The notes: generated by a model from the letters alone, not told the origin. DNA of 64,000 nt from Sphingopyxis solisilvae (GCF_015475875.1 NZ_JADKYM010000002.1:1-64000), one strand, 5' to 3'. Positions 25,249-33,946 are shown, counted from the stretch's first letter. Translations and numbers: made by a program.

Positions 25249-25611
25249 ATGGGCAAGACCATCCTGGTCGTCGAAGATAATGAGCTGAACCTGCGCCTAT
25301 TCTGCGACCTGCTCAACGCCCACGGCTATACCGCGCACCCCGTCCGCGACGGCCGCGATGCATTGGCGAAAGCGCGCGAGATCGCGCCCGATCTGATCAT
25401 CATGGACATCCAACTGCCGCATGTCAGCGGGCTCGAGCTGATCGGCCAGATGAAGGCCGACCTGACTCTGCGCGCGGTGCCGATCATGGCCGTCACAGCC
25501 TATGCTGGCAAAGGCGACGAGGAACAGATCAGGGCGGCGGGGGCCGAGGCCTATGTGTCGAAGCCGATTTCGGTGATCAAATTCATCGAGAGCGTTGGGG
25601 TGTTTGCCTGA
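25249..25611 (+). CDS. divK: Single-domain response regulator DivK
   Basis: This 120-residue receiver domain has acidic pocket residues in VVEDNE, the phospho-acceptor Asp in LIIMDIQLPHVSG and the Lys in YVSKPISV. The VEDNELNLRLFCDLLNAHGY opening closely resembles Caulobacter DivK, which relays cell-pole kinase signals (PleC/DivJ/DivL) to CtrA. I chose the ATG at 25249; an in-frame GTG at 25231 would add six residues. Unlike in Caulobacter, no pleD follows. A cell-cycle role is inferred from the family. Confidence 0.9.
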   Translation: MGKTILVVEDNELNLRLFCDLLNAHGYTAHPVRDGRDALAKAREIAPDLIIMDIQLPHVSGLELIGQMKADLTLRAVPIMAVTAYAGKGDEEQIRAAGAEAYVSKPISVIKFIESVGVFA

Positions 25612-25658
25612 CGCGAACGACTGGAAGCGACCAATTGCGGACATAAGCTCAATCTGGA

Positions 25659-26057
25659 ATGCTGATCGCGATGGCCGAGCTAGACAATCAATGGAGCCTC
25701 TCCAACCCTGGGCGCGACGAGCTTTTGGTGTGGCTTGAGCCATGGGCCGAAGAGTTTGTTGTACCAGCCAGATCAACCATCGCCATGAGACCGTCTAGTG
25801 GGCGCACCCTTGGCGAGGTCGAATGGACACCCGATCATCTCATTGTGTGGGCAAGCGCTCCGACGGTGGAGGTTTTGGTCGATGACGTGCTCCAGGATTC
25901 TGCATCGGCAGCGATCACTGTTCCTGATGGTTTGACCAAGGGAATGCTCAATATCGTCTTCGCTGGTCGGCCCGCCGCTCGTCTTGGCGGCGCCCCTGCA
26001 AATATGAATGAGCGAGACTCACTGTGGAGTCGTATCAAGCATCGCCTAGGCTGGTAG
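25659..26057 (+). CDS. Hypothetical protein in lower-GC DNA
   Basis: This 132-residue protein (or 128 from an ATG four codons on) has no family that I recognise. It is predicted soluble, with a beta-rich middle (HLIVWASAPTVEVLVDDV) and a basic C-terminus ending WSRIKHRLGW. Its codon use includes AGA, GTA, TTG and CTT more than its neighbours, and the surrounding DNA is AT-richer. No clear Shine-Dalgarno sequence is present. It may be an acquired orphan or a lineage-restricted gene; being spurious is possible. Confidence 0.5.
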   Translation: MLIAMAELDNQWSLSNPGRDELLVWLEPWAEEFVVPARSTIAMRPSSGRTLGEVEWTPDHLIVWASAPTVEVLVDDVLQDSASAAITVPDGLTKGMLNIVFAGRPAARLGGAPANMNERDSLWSRIKHRLGW

Positions 26058-26089
26058 TTTGCGTGCGCAGATAGTGTGCGGGCTTCGCA

Positions 26090-26118
26090 ATGTCAGCTTC
26101 CCACCCCAAAGCTGACAT
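26090..26118. repeat. Perfect 10-bp inverted repeat downstream of the orphan gene
   Basis: ATGTCAGCTT (26090-26099) pairs with AAGCTGACAT (26109-26118) across a 9-nt pyrimidine-rich loop. No T-run follows on either strand, so it is not a classic terminator. It lies 33 bp after the orphan's stop codon. Confidence 0.6.
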
Positions 26119-26223
26119 CTAATCGGCGCACGAAAAAGGGCGGCGCAAATGGCCACCCCTTGATCCCGGCTTTCACCGGGGTAGCGAATCTTGCCGCGCG
26201 CGTTCAGCGCGCGGGAAAATGCC

Positions 26224-26391
26224 TCACTTGATCTTCGATTCCTTGAACTCGACATGCTTGCGCACGCGCGGGTCGTACTTCCGGACCGACATTTTTTCGG
26301 TCATCGTGCGCGGGTTCTTTTTCGTCACATAGAAAAAGCCCGTGTCGGCGGTGCTCACCAGCTTGATCTTGACGGTCGTCGGCTTGGCCAT
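26224..26391 (-). CDS. rpmG: 50S ribosomal protein L33 (bL33)
   Basis: The 55-residue product runs from [18 protein letters not shown] to VEFKESKIK. It lacks the CxxC zinc pairs of the C+ form, so it is the zinc-independent L33 typical of alphaproteobacteria. The start is the last ATG of a longer open frame and agrees with the family N-terminus. It is monocistronic, with a 214-bp upstream gap that contains a TTGACA hexamer on the minus strand but no convincing -10. The adjacent minus-strand gene upstream is tonB. Confidence 0.96.
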   Translation of the reverse strand: MAKPTTVKIKLVSTADTGFFYVTKKNPRTMTEKMSVRKYDPRVRKHVEFKESKIK

Positions 26392-26605
26392 GGCCTGTGT
26401 TCCTCGAAATAACTGCACATCCGCCGGAGTTCCGGGGACGCGGCGGGACTTTGGCCCCGACGTTGGTGTGAAAAAACTCAGGGGCCGCGCACGAGGCGCC
26501 GCCCCCAATATCCGCGCGCCTGTGGCCGGATTCGGCGCTTCTGTCAAGCAAAAGAGCGGGCGGGCCGACGCTTTGATCGCCCGTCCCGCGAGGTTCATGA
26601 CATGA

Positions 26606-27343
26606 TCATGCGCCCTTGATTTCAAAGCGCACCGTCATCGTCTTCCAGCTTTCTTCCGTCACGCCGCCGCGCGTCGCGGGCTTGAAACGCCACTTGGCGA
26701 GCGCGCGGCGCCTGGTTTCGGCGAAAAAGCCGGGGCTGTCGGTGCTGACCAGTTCGACAGCCTTCACCCGCCCGTCGGTGCCGATCAGGACGCGGACTTT
26801 CACGACGCCCTCGATCTCGCGGCGCTGTTCGCTCGCCGGATAATCGGGCTGGAACGACGCAGCGTAGCGCGGGTCGAGTTCGGCAAGGACGAGCTGGGGC
26901 AAAGGCGGATCGGCGGGCGGATCGATCACAAGCGTCGGCCCGGTCCCGGTTCCGCTTGGCGCGACATAAGGACGTTCGGGGCCGGCCGTCGGCGCTTCCG
27001 GGGTCAGCGGTCGGAACGGCGATTCGCTGGCGGTGAAAGCGGGATCGGCGGGTTGCGGCACCGGCAGTTTCGCCTTCTTCGCGTCGGGCGGCACCGGCTT
27101 GGGAAGTGTGATCGTCTCCCAGGGTTCGGAATGGATCTTGGGCGGCGGTTCGACGATCATCGGCGACAGTGCCACCGCGACGACCAGCGCGGCGGGCAGC
27201 CCGACGGCGAGAAGCGCCGCGACCGGATGGCGACCGTGATCGCTGCCATAGATGTTGCGGGGCATCGATTCTGATCGACTCGCGGGGGCCGTGGTCACTT
27301 CGGGCGCGGTCATGATCGCCGAAATCAAGGGTATCAGGGTCAT
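26606..27343 (-). CDS. tonB: Energy transducer TonB
   Basis: This 245-residue protein has a cytoplasmic N-terminus, one membrane anchor (about residues 40-62), a Pro/Lys-rich periplasmic linker and the C-terminal TonB domain (about 150-245). The domain includes [21 protein letters not shown] and [14 protein letters not shown]. It couples the proton gradient through ExbBD to TonB-dependent outer-membrane receptors, which sphingomonads carry in large numbers. The ATG at 27343 follows AAGGAG at good distance. No exbBD is adjacent. A strong promoter with a Zur-like dyad lies about 75-105 bp upstream. Confidence 0.93.
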   Translation of the reverse strand: MTLIPLISAIMTAPEVTTAPASRSESMPRNIYGSDHGRHPVAALLAVGLPAALVVAVALSPMIVEPPPKIHSEPWETITLPKPVPPDAKKAKLPVPQPADPAFTASESPFRPLTPEAPTAGPERPYVAPSGTGTGPTLVIDPPADPPLPQLVLAELDPRYAASFQPDYPASEQRREIEGVVKVRVLIGTDGRVKAVELVSTDSPGFFAETRRRALAKWRFKPATRGGVTEESWKTMTVRFEIKGA

Positions 27344-27414
27344 GGCATCTCTCCTTGCCTGTCAGACCCGGCCCCGCCGCGTTTTGACCACCGCTAGTCG
27401 GCCAAGTCATAGCA

Positions 27415-27446
27415 GAGTAATAGTATAACATTACTCATTTTGTCAA
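27415..27446 (-). promoter_or_regulatory. tonB promoter overlapped by a Zur-like operator
   Basis: On the minus strand a perfect -35 TTGACA (27441-27446) is followed by -10 candidates TACTAT (15-bp spacer) or TATTAC (18-bp spacer). A perfect dyad GAGTAAT-N8-ATTACTC (27415-27436) covers the spacer and -10. Its inner part, GTAATGTTATACTATTAC, closely resembles the AT-rich Zur box (TGTTATA-N-TATAACA type) as I remember it, with about two mismatches. Repression by a dimeric metalloregulator is inferred. Confidence 0.6.
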
Positions 27447-27491
27447 GCTGAGAAGTAGGCAAATCTGCGCCCGCTTGGTGCTATGGGCAGT

Positions 27492-28802
27492 TTAGCCGAC
27501 GTTCAGACGCGCCAGCGCCTGATCTTTCGCGATCAACGGCAGCAGTTCCGCCATGTCGGGACCATGGTTGCGCCCGGTCAGCACGCGGCGCAGCGGCAGG
27601 AACAGGCTGCGCCCCTTTGCCCCGGTCGCCTCCTTCACCGCTGCGGTCAGGGCGTGCCAGGGGTCGGCGCTCCAGTCGATCGCAGGCACAGCCGCAGCGG
27701 CGGCGGCCAGCACCGCGCGGTCGGTATCATCGACCGGTGACGGCCCAAGCGGCCCGTCGAACACGTTCACCCAATCAGCGGCCTCGGGGACCGTCATCAG
27801 ATTCGGGCGAATCGCGTGCCAGCGCGCCGCGGTGATCGCGGCGGGGAGCCGATCGGCGACCGCCTCATAATCGGTTTGGTGCAAAATCTTCTGGTTGAGC
27901 AACGCAAGCTCGGCCTCGTCAAAACGCGCCGGAGCGCGGCCGAAACGGGCGAAGTCGATATGTTCCACCAGCGGCGTCAGACTGGTAACCGGCTCGACCG
28001 GATCGCTGGTGCCGAGCCGCGCGAGCAAGGCCGCGAGCGCGATCGGTTCGATCCCGGCGTCGCGCAAGCTGGCCATGCCCAGCGAGCCGAGCCGCTTCGA
28101 CAATTTGCCCTCGGTGCCGACGAGCAGCGCCTCGTGCGCGAAGTGCGGCGGCGTCGCGCCGAGCGCCGCAAACATCTGGATCTGCGTCGCGGTGTTCGAC
28201 ACATGGTCCTCGCCGCGCACGACATGGGTAATGCCCATCGCAATATCGTCGATCACGCTGGGGAGCAGATACAGCCAGCTGCCGTCGGCGCGGCGGATCA
28301 CCGGGTCCGACATGGTGCGCGGATCGAAATGCTGGTCGCCGCGGATCAGGTCGGTCCATTCGATCGGCGCATCATGATCCAGCCTGAAACGCCAGTGCGG
28401 CGCCACACCCTCCGGCACCGGCGCATCCACCGGTTTGCGTTCATAGACCGGCGGCAGCCCGCGCGAGAGCAGGATCTTGCGCCGGATGTCGAGCTCCTCG
28501 GGCGTTTCGTAGCAGGCGTAAACGCGCCCCGCCGCCTTGAGCTTCTCGAACTCCGCCTCGTACAGCGCGAAGCGCGCCGACTGGCGCTCCTCGCCGTCGA
28601 TAGCGAGCCCGAGCCACGCGAGGTCGGCGCGAATCGCGTCGACATATTCTTCTTTCGATCGCTCAAGATCGGTGTCGTCGATGCGCAGCAGGAAGCGCCC
28701 GCCATGTTTGCGCGCCCATAACCAGTTGTGGAGCGCGGTGCGGACGTTGCCGACATGCAGGGCGCCGGTCGGCGAGGGGGCGAAGCGGGTCACGACGGTC
28801 AT
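27492..28802 (-). CDS. gltX: Glutamyl-tRNA synthetase
   Basis: This 436-residue class I synthetase charges tRNA with glutamate. The HIGH motif appears as APSPTGALHVGN (residues 8-19) and the KMSKS motif as KLSKR (about 232-236). The catalytic GDQHFDP and RGEDHVSNT blocks are present. At 436 residues it is shorter than the typical 465-500, and alphaproteobacteria often have two copies, so this could be one of two paralogues; only one is in this window. It is downstream of a DoxX gene, 52 bp apart. Confidence 0.94.
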   Translation of the reverse strand: MTVVTRFAPSPTGALHVGNVRTALHNWLWARKHGGRFLLRIDDTDLERSKEEYVDAIRADLAWLGLAIDGEERQSARFALYEAEFEKLKAAGRVYACYETPEELDIRRKILLSRGLPPVYERKPVDAPVPEGVAPHWRFRLDHDAPIEWTDLIRGDQHFDPRTMSDPVIRRADGSWLYLLPSVIDDIAMGITHVVRGEDHVSNTATQIQMFAALGATPPHFAHEALLVGTEGKLSKRLGSLGMASLRDAGIEPIALAALLARLGTSDPVEPVTSLTPLVEHIDFARFGRAPARFDEAELALLNQKILHQTDYEAVADRLPAAITAARWHAIRPNLMTVPEAADWVNVFDGPLGPSPVDDTDRAVLAAAAAAVPAIDWSADPWHALTAAVKEATGAKGRSLFLPLRRVLTGRNHGPDMAELLPLIAKDQALARLNVG

Positions 28803-28854
28803 GCCGCGCGCCTATAACCGCTTCGTCCTCTGCGCGCGACCCTGTCGTGGCGCC

Positions 28855-29277
28855 TCAGTCGGTGGGGCGCCGTTCCGGCCAATAGGCCCAGGCGATGGCG
28901 AGCAGCGACACGATCAACAGGACGCTATACTCCATCCCGTTGCGGCCGCCGCCGACGACGAACCATCCGGCGGGCAGATGGACCAGGATCATCCCGAGCG
29001 TCAAGATTGCCGCATGGCCCAAGGCCGCAAGGCTGGTCCAGCGACGCGCGAGCATCAGCGCGGGACCGACGAGCTCGTACAGGGTGACGGCCATCGCCCA
29101 GCCATAACCAAAGGGAAATCCGATGCTGTCGAGCCAGGTGCCGAACGGCACGACGAGCCCGGCCGCGAGCCGATAGACGCCATGGATCAGAATCAGGATC
29201 GCCACTGTGATCCGGAGTATTTCGAGCACTTGTGCGGCCCGCTTTGCCGGAGCCTTTGGTCCCAAATACGCCGTCAT
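28855..29277 (-). CDS. DoxX family membrane protein
   Basis: This 140-residue protein has four hydrophobic helices and matches the DoxX family: RITVAILILIHGVYRLA (helix 1), GWAMAVTLYELVGPALML (helix 2), then two further helices. Members are inner-membrane proteins linked to redox or quinone-dependent processes; the precise role is unknown. The start at 29277 is supported by a GGGGAGG sequence upstream. It is transcribed towards gltX. Confidence 0.82.
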   Translation of the reverse strand: MTAYLGPKAPAKRAAQVLEILRITVAILILIHGVYRLAAGLVVPFGTWLDSIGFPFGYGWAMAVTLYELVGPALMLARRWTSLAALGHAAILTLGMILVHLPAGWFVVGGGRNGMEYSVLLIVSLLAIAWAYWPERRPTD

Positions 29278-29382
29278 CTTCTGCCTCCCCTGTCGCTGCA
29301 TTGCGGATCTCGACCCTGCACGGCTGCGCCGATCCAACCAGCCCCAAACATGCACCGGTACGCGGGCCGGAGTCGTCGACGT

Positions 29383-31065
29383 TCAACCGGTCCGGAAACC
29401 GTGGGTGATCGGGTAGCGCCGGTCGCGGCCGAAATTGCGCGTCGACAGCTTGACCCCCGGCGGCGCCTGGCGGCGCTTGTATTCGGCCAGCATCAGCAAG
29501 CGTTCGATCCGCGCGACCGTTTCGCGCGCGAACCCATATCGGGCAACTACCTCGTCGGTACTCGCTTCCTCCTCGACCAGCATGTGCAACATGCGGTCAA
29601 GATCGGGATAGGGCGGCAGGCTATCCTCGTCCTTCTGGTCGGGACGCAGCTCGGCGCTGGGTGGCTTGGTGATTACGCCCTCGGGCATGACGGGCGTCAC
29701 CGGGTTTCGCGACAGGCGCGGCACATTCTCGTTGCGCCATTTGGCGAGCGCAAACACCGTCATCTTGTACGCGTCCTTCAGCGGATTATAACCACCCGCC
29801 ATGTCGCCGTAGATGGTCGCATAACCGACGCTCATCTCGCTCTTGTTGCCCGTGGTCAGCAGCATCGGCCCGAATTTGTTGCTGAGCGCCATCAGGGTCA
29901 CGCCGCGGATGCGCGACTGGACATTCTCTTCGGTGATGTCGACCTCGACATCGGCAAAGCTGCCTTCCAGCATCGTGTCGAACGCGTCCACCGCGGCGGC
30001 GATCGGGATGGTGTCGAGCCGGCACCCGATCATCGCGGCGCAGCCCGCCGCATCGTCGAGGCTGACCTGACTGGTGAAGCGGCTGGGCAGCATCACGCAC
30101 CAGACCTTGTCCGGTCCCAGCGCGTCGGCGGAGATTGCGGCGCAGATCGCCGAATCGATCCCGCCCGACAGCCCGAGCACGACGCCCGGAAAGCGGTTGC
30201 GTTCGACATAGTCGCGCAAAGACAGGATCATCGCGCTATAGATGTCGGCGGGATGCGCCTCCCATTCGGCGATCGCACCGGGGGCACAGGTCCAGCCGCC
30301 CCTTTCGACATTTGGCGCGCCTTTTGTCCAGCACGTCACGCGCTCCTCCGGCTCCCAGTCGGTCAACCGGTGCGCCGTTGACCCGTCGGCGTTGAGCACG
30401 AACGAGCAGCCGTCGAACACAATCTCGTCCTGCCCGCCGATGCGGTTGAGAAAGATCACCGGCAGCCCGGTTTCGGCCACGCGGCTGGCAAAGACCTGCG
30501 TCAGTCGTCGTTCGTCCTTGTCGATTTCATAGGGGCTGCCGTTGACCGAAATCAGCAGCTCGGCGCCCTGCCCCGCCAGATGCTGGCAAACTTTCGGCAG
30601 CCACCCGTCCTCGCAGATCGGCAGTCCGAGCTTGATCCCGCGCCAATCGACGACATCGGGGAGCGGGCCGGGAACAAAGATGCGCTTTTCGTCGAAGGTG
30701 CCGTAATTGGGCAGCTCGTGCTTGCGCCGCACGGCGACAATTTTGCCGCCGTCGAGCAATGCGACGATGTTATAAAGGTCGGCCCCGTCGCGTTCCACCG
30801 ACCCGACCAGCATCGCCGGGCCGCCATCGGCGGTTTCCAGCGCCAGTTCGGCCAGCATGGTCGCGGCGCGTTCGGCGAGCGCGGGTTTCAGCACCAGATC
30901 CTCGGGCGGATAACCGATCAATTGGAACTCGGGATAGAGGATCAGGTCGGCCCCGGGGTGGCGCGCCCGAACGCCACGCATCGCGTCGGCATTGGCGGCA
31001 AGGTCGCCGACCGCCTGCGTCATCTGGGCCATCACGATGGTGAGCATTTGGGCGGCGTCGGTCAT
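29383..31065 (-). CDS. nadE: Glutamine-dependent NAD+ synthetase
   Basis: This 560-residue two-domain enzyme has an N-terminal nitrilase-type glutaminase, whose triad Glu (LYPEF), Lys (RRKHELPNYG) and Cys (PICEDGW) is visible. The C-terminal synthetase has the P-loop LGLSGGIDSA (about residue 295) and GNKSEMSVGYATIYGD. It converts nicotinate adenine dinucleotide to NAD+ using glutamine ammonia and ATP, the last step of NAD synthesis. The start at 31065 gives MTDAAQMLTIVMAQM; a Met six codons later is possible. It is monocistronic or follows the DUF2306 gene by 39 bp. Confidence 0.94.
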   Translation of the reverse strand: MTDAAQMLTIVMAQMTQAVGDLAANADAMRGVRARHPGADLILYPEFQLIGYPPEDLVLKPALAERAATMLAELALETADGGPAMLVGSVERDGADLYNIVALLDGGKIVAVRRKHELPNYGTFDEKRIFVPGPLPDVVDWRGIKLGLPICEDGWLPKVCQHLAGQGAELLISVNGSPYEIDKDERRLTQVFASRVAETGLPVIFLNRIGGQDEIVFDGCSFVLNADGSTAHRLTDWEPEERVTCWTKGAPNVERGGWTCAPGAIAEWEAHPADIYSAMILSLRDYVERNRFPGVVLGLSGGIDSAICAAISADALGPDKVWCVMLPSRFTSQVSLDDAAGCAAMIGCRLDTIPIAAAVDAFDTMLEGSFADVEVDITEENVQSRIRGVTLMALSNKFGPMLLTTGNKSEMSVGYATIYGDMAGGYNPLKDAYKMTVFALAKWRNENVPRLSRNPVTPVMPEGVITKPPSAELRPDQKDEDSLPPYPDLDRMLHMLVEEEASTDEVVARYGFARETVARIERLLMLAEYKRRQAPPGVKLSTRNFGRDRRYPITHGFRTG

Positions 31066-31104
31066 GCCGCCGAGCCATACGCGCGGCGGCGGCGATTGCA
31101 ATGC

Positions 31105-31605
31105 TCAGCCGAACAGCAGGTGGGGAAGGAACCGGCCCGGCATCATCGAAAAGGCGCCGGCGACGATCAGCCCGATATAGACCCCGCGCATGGCGCGCTG
31201 GTGTGCGACGATATTCCCGCGCCGCGCATGCCAGATGCCCATCGGAATCGAATAGAGGGTGATCACCGAAAAAATATGGATCGGCCCGATGCCGCCGGTC
31301 AGCCCGCGCAGCCAGAAGCTGGCGATCGCGGTCACCAGCATCAGCAACGCCCACACGCGCCCCGCCGTTTTGTGCCCGCGCGTTCCCTTGGGCGCCCACA
31401 GCACAAAGGCGCCGAGCGGCACCGCGGGGATCACGGTGCCAAGATGGATCCACAGCGCCCAGGCCGGGGTGCGATATTCGCCCTGGCCGCGCATCAGATA
31501 GCCCAGCGCGAGCACCGCGGCGGTGATCGCGGCGGTCTGTGCGATCGCGCGTAGAAACGGGGCGGAACGACGTAGTGGCGGAGCGGCTGCGGTATGGGTG
31601 ATCAT
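31105..31605 (-). CDS. DUF2306 family membrane protein
   Basis: This 166-residue integral membrane protein has about five hydrophobic segments and matches DUF2306: HLGTVIPAVPLGAFVLWAPKGTRGHKTAGRVWALLM (not a signal) and AHQRAMRGVYIGLIVAGAFSMMPGR. The conserved His residues in HKTAGR and AHQRAMRG are typical of this cytochrome b561-like group; ligand or haem binding is not proven. It is divergent from a LytTR-domain membrane regulator, suggesting it may be a partner or target of that regulator. Confidence 0.82.
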   Translation of the reverse strand: MITHTAAAPPLRRSAPFLRAIAQTAAITAAVLALGYLMRGQGEYRTPAWALWIHLGTVIPAVPLGAFVLWAPKGTRGHKTAGRVWALLMLVTAIASFWLRGLTGGIGPIHIFSVITLYSIPMGIWHARRGNIVAHQRAMRGVYIGLIVAGAFSMMPGRFLPHLLFG

Positions 31606-31749
31606 CGGATAGTCCTTGCTGGTCGATGCACTGCAGATGCCGCGCGGCCATCCGCGGGCAATCGCCACTTCGCCGGTCCGGCCAAAAACTTCGCGAATCC
31701 GGCGCATTTGCCAATTGACGAAGCGCGAACCGGCAGCCAGACCGGCGTC

Positions 31750-32532
31750 ATGGCGCGGAAAATTGCGATCGAAAGCTTTCTGATGATCGTCGCGGGAATC
31801 ATCCTCGCGCTGATCGGCCCGTTTGGTAGCTACGAATTGCCGCTGGTGCAGCGGCTGATCCTGTGGCCGCTGATGATCCTGTGTGGCTATCCGATCTTCG
31901 GCGGCCTCGGCGCGGTGGCACGCTGGCTCGCCGAAGCGGTGCGTATCCCCTATGCGGTGACCATCGCGCTCGGCCTGATCGTCGGGTCGATGCCGATGAC
32001 GTTGCTCGTCATGCTGCTTTGGCGACGGGCTTCGATCGACCAAGCGCTGCAATCGCCCTTGCTCGGTGCGGTCTATCTGCAGGTGCTGGTGATCGGGGTG
32101 ATCATCCACACGGCGATGTATCTGCTGTTTCGTCCCGCCGCCAATCCCGAACCGACGGCGCCCCCTCTCCTTCCGCCGACGCTCCAACCGACGGCGGGAG
32201 CACCCGACAGCGGCACCGCGGCGTCCATCGCCCCTAACTTGCCGCTCCCGCCCGGTTTCGGTCCGGTGCGCGCGCTGAAAGGCGAGGATCATTATGTCCG
32301 CGTCATCGGTGACGGCCGCGAAGAACTGATCCTGATGCGCCTGCGCGACGCCATCGAGCGGCTCGGCACCACCGACGGCCTGCGCGTCCATCGCAGCTGG
32401 TGGGTGGCGCGCGGCGGGGTGATCGCGGTGCGCCGCGACGGCCGCGTTGCGGCAATCACGCTGGTCGGCGGGCAAGAGGTCCCGGTATCGCGCGACATGA
32501 TGCCGCAGCTTCGCGCGGCGGGATGGCTTTAA
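31750..32532 (+). CDS. Membrane-anchored LytTR family DNA-binding regulator
   Basis: This 260-residue protein has an N-terminal domain of four hydrophobic helices (about residues 8-130), a Pro-rich linker (about 133-160) and a C-terminal LytTR DNA-binding domain. The LytTR block includes VRALKGEDHYVRVIGDG, MRLRDAIERLG, VHRSWWVA and VPVSRDMMP. Regulators of this type act from the membrane as DNA-binding one-component systems. It is divergent from the DUF2306 gene, with 144 bp between. Direct repeats ACCGGC-N6-ACCGGC lie just before the ATG. No Shine-Dalgarno sequence is obvious, so the start is less certain. Confidence 0.85.
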   Translation: MARKIAIESFLMIVAGIILALIGPFGSYELPLVQRLILWPLMILCGYPIFGGLGAVARWLAEAVRIPYAVTIALGLIVGSMPMTLLVMLLWRRASIDQALQSPLLGAVYLQVLVIGVIIHTAMYLLFRPAANPEPTAPPLLPPTLQPTAGAPDSGTAASIAPNLPLPPGFGPVRALKGEDHYVRVIGDGREELILMRLRDAIERLGTTDGLRVHRSWWVARGGVIAVRRDGRVAAITLVGGQEVPVSRDMMPQLRAAGWL

Positions 32533-32604
32533 GCTCTTCCCCTATCGCCCCCCGCTGGCTAAGGGGCGCGCAATCCTATCCGCCGCGAAAGGGCCGCGCA
32601 CCCC

Positions 32605-33540
32605 ATGAAACTGATCTCCGGCAACAGCAACCTGCCTCTCGCCCGCGCCATCGCGGACTATCTGGAGCTGCCGCTGACCGACACGAGCGTGCGCCGCTTT
32701 GCCGACGAGGAAGTGTTCGTCGAAATTCATGAAAATGTCCGCGGACAGGACGTCTTCATCGTCCAGCCAACCAATTTCCCGGCCAACGACAATTTGATGG
32801 AGTTGCTGATCATCACCGACGCGCTGCGCCGCGCCTCGGCAAAACGGATCACCGCGGTCATCCCCTATTTTGGCTATGCCCGCCAGGACCGCAAACCCGG
32901 TCCGCGCACGCCGATTTCGGCGAAGCTCGTCGCCAATCTGATCACCACCTCGGGCGCTGACCGTGTCCTCGCGATCGACCTGCACGCCGGGCAAATCCAG
33001 GGCTTTTTCGACATCCCGACCGACAATCTTTACGCCGCGCCGGTGATGAGCGCCGACATTCAGGCGCGGTTCGCGGGCAAGAATCTGATGGTCGTGTCAC
33101 CCGACGTCGGCGGCGTCGTGCGCGCCCGGGCGCTCGCCAAGCGGCTCGACAATGCGCCGCTGGCGATCGTCGACAAGCGCCGCGAACGCGCCGGCGAATC
33201 CGAAGTGATGAACATCATCGGCGACGTTGCAGGGCGCTTCTGCATCCTGATCGACGACATCGTCGATTCGGCGGGAACGCTGTGCAACGCCGCCGGGGCG
33301 CTGAAGGCCGCGGGCGCCGAGGGCGTCGTCGCCTATTGCACCCACGGTGTCTTGTCCGGCGGCGCCGTCGCGCGCGTCGAGGCGAGCGAGCTGACCGAAC
33401 TGGTCATCACCGATTCGATCCAGCCGACCGACGCGGTCAACGACAGCAAAAAGGTCCGCGCGCTGACCGTCGCGCCGCTGCTCGGCGAAGCGATTAAGCG
33501 CATCGCCGACGAATCGAGCGTCTCGTCGCTGTTCGACTAG
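32605..33540 (+). CDS. prs: Ribose-phosphate pyrophosphokinase
   Basis: This 311-residue enzyme makes PRPP from ribose 5-phosphate and ATP for nucleotide, His, Trp and NAD synthesis. Motifs are [12 protein letters not shown], the flexible loop [25 protein letters not shown] and the PRPP-binding [11 protein letters not shown] (about residues 216-226). Length is normal for a class I PRS. It is followed 9 bp later by a cupin gene and then hisN, which uses histidine-pathway chemistry downstream of PRPP. Confidence 0.96.
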   Translation: MKLISGNSNLPLARAIADYLELPLTDTSVRRFADEEVFVEIHENVRGQDVFIVQPTNFPANDNLMELLIITDALRRASAKRITAVIPYFGYARQDRKPGPRTPISAKLVANLITTSGADRVLAIDLHAGQIQGFFDIPTDNLYAAPVMSADIQARFAGKNLMVVSPDVGGVVRARALAKRLDNAPLAIVDKRRERAGESEVMNIIGDVAGRFCILIDDIVDSAGTLCNAAGALKAAGAEGVVAYCTHGVLSGGAVARVEASELTELVITDSIQPTDAVNDSKKVRALTVAPLLGEAIKRIADESSVSSLFD

Positions 33541-33549
33541 GAGGGCCTG

Positions 33550-33945
33550 ATGACCAATCCCGATATCTTCACCCAGCCGCTGCACCTCGGCCTGGGCGCG
33601 ACCGCCGCCGTCCAGCCTGCGTTCGACGGTATGCAATGGTACGCCGATTATGCGGCACGCACCGCATCGGATGGACGCGAGGGACGGCTGGTCAGCGCCC
33701 ATCGCTTCACCGGAAACTGGACCAGCTGGGAAATGCACCCGGCGGGCGACGAAGTGGTCCTGTGTCTCAGCGGTGAAATTAGTCTGCATCAGGAAATGGC
33801 CGACGGCTCAGCCCGATCGCTCACACTGAAACCCGGCGAATATGCGATCAACCCTCCCGGTTGCTGGCACACCGCCGATATCGATGGCGACGCTAGCGCG
33901 TTATTCATCACCGCCGGGGCGGGTACCGAGCATCGGCCTCGCTGA
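33550..33945 (+). CDS. Cupin domain protein
   Basis: This 131-residue single-domain cupin has motif 1 as WEMHPAGDEVVLCLSGEISL (about residues 60-79), with His and Glu in the usual metal-binding spacing, and motif 2 as PGEYAINPPGCWHTAD (about 96-111), with His. It is a small soluble beta-barrel; enzymatic or binding function is unknown. It follows prs closely (9 bp) and the hisN GTG comes 1 nt after its stop, so all three are probably one operon. Confidence 0.82.
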   Translation: MTNPDIFTQPLHLGLGATAAVQPAFDGMQWYADYAARTASDGREGRLVSAHRFTGNWTSWEMHPAGDEVVLCLSGEISLHQEMADGSARSLTLKPGEYAINPPGCWHTADIDGDASALFITAGAGTEHRPR

Positions 33946-33946
33946 C

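Noticed and set aside
26196-26214. Terminator downstream of rpmG
   Set aside because: The CGCGCG/GCGCGC palindrome has no T-run on the minus strand and could be simple GC-rich sequence.
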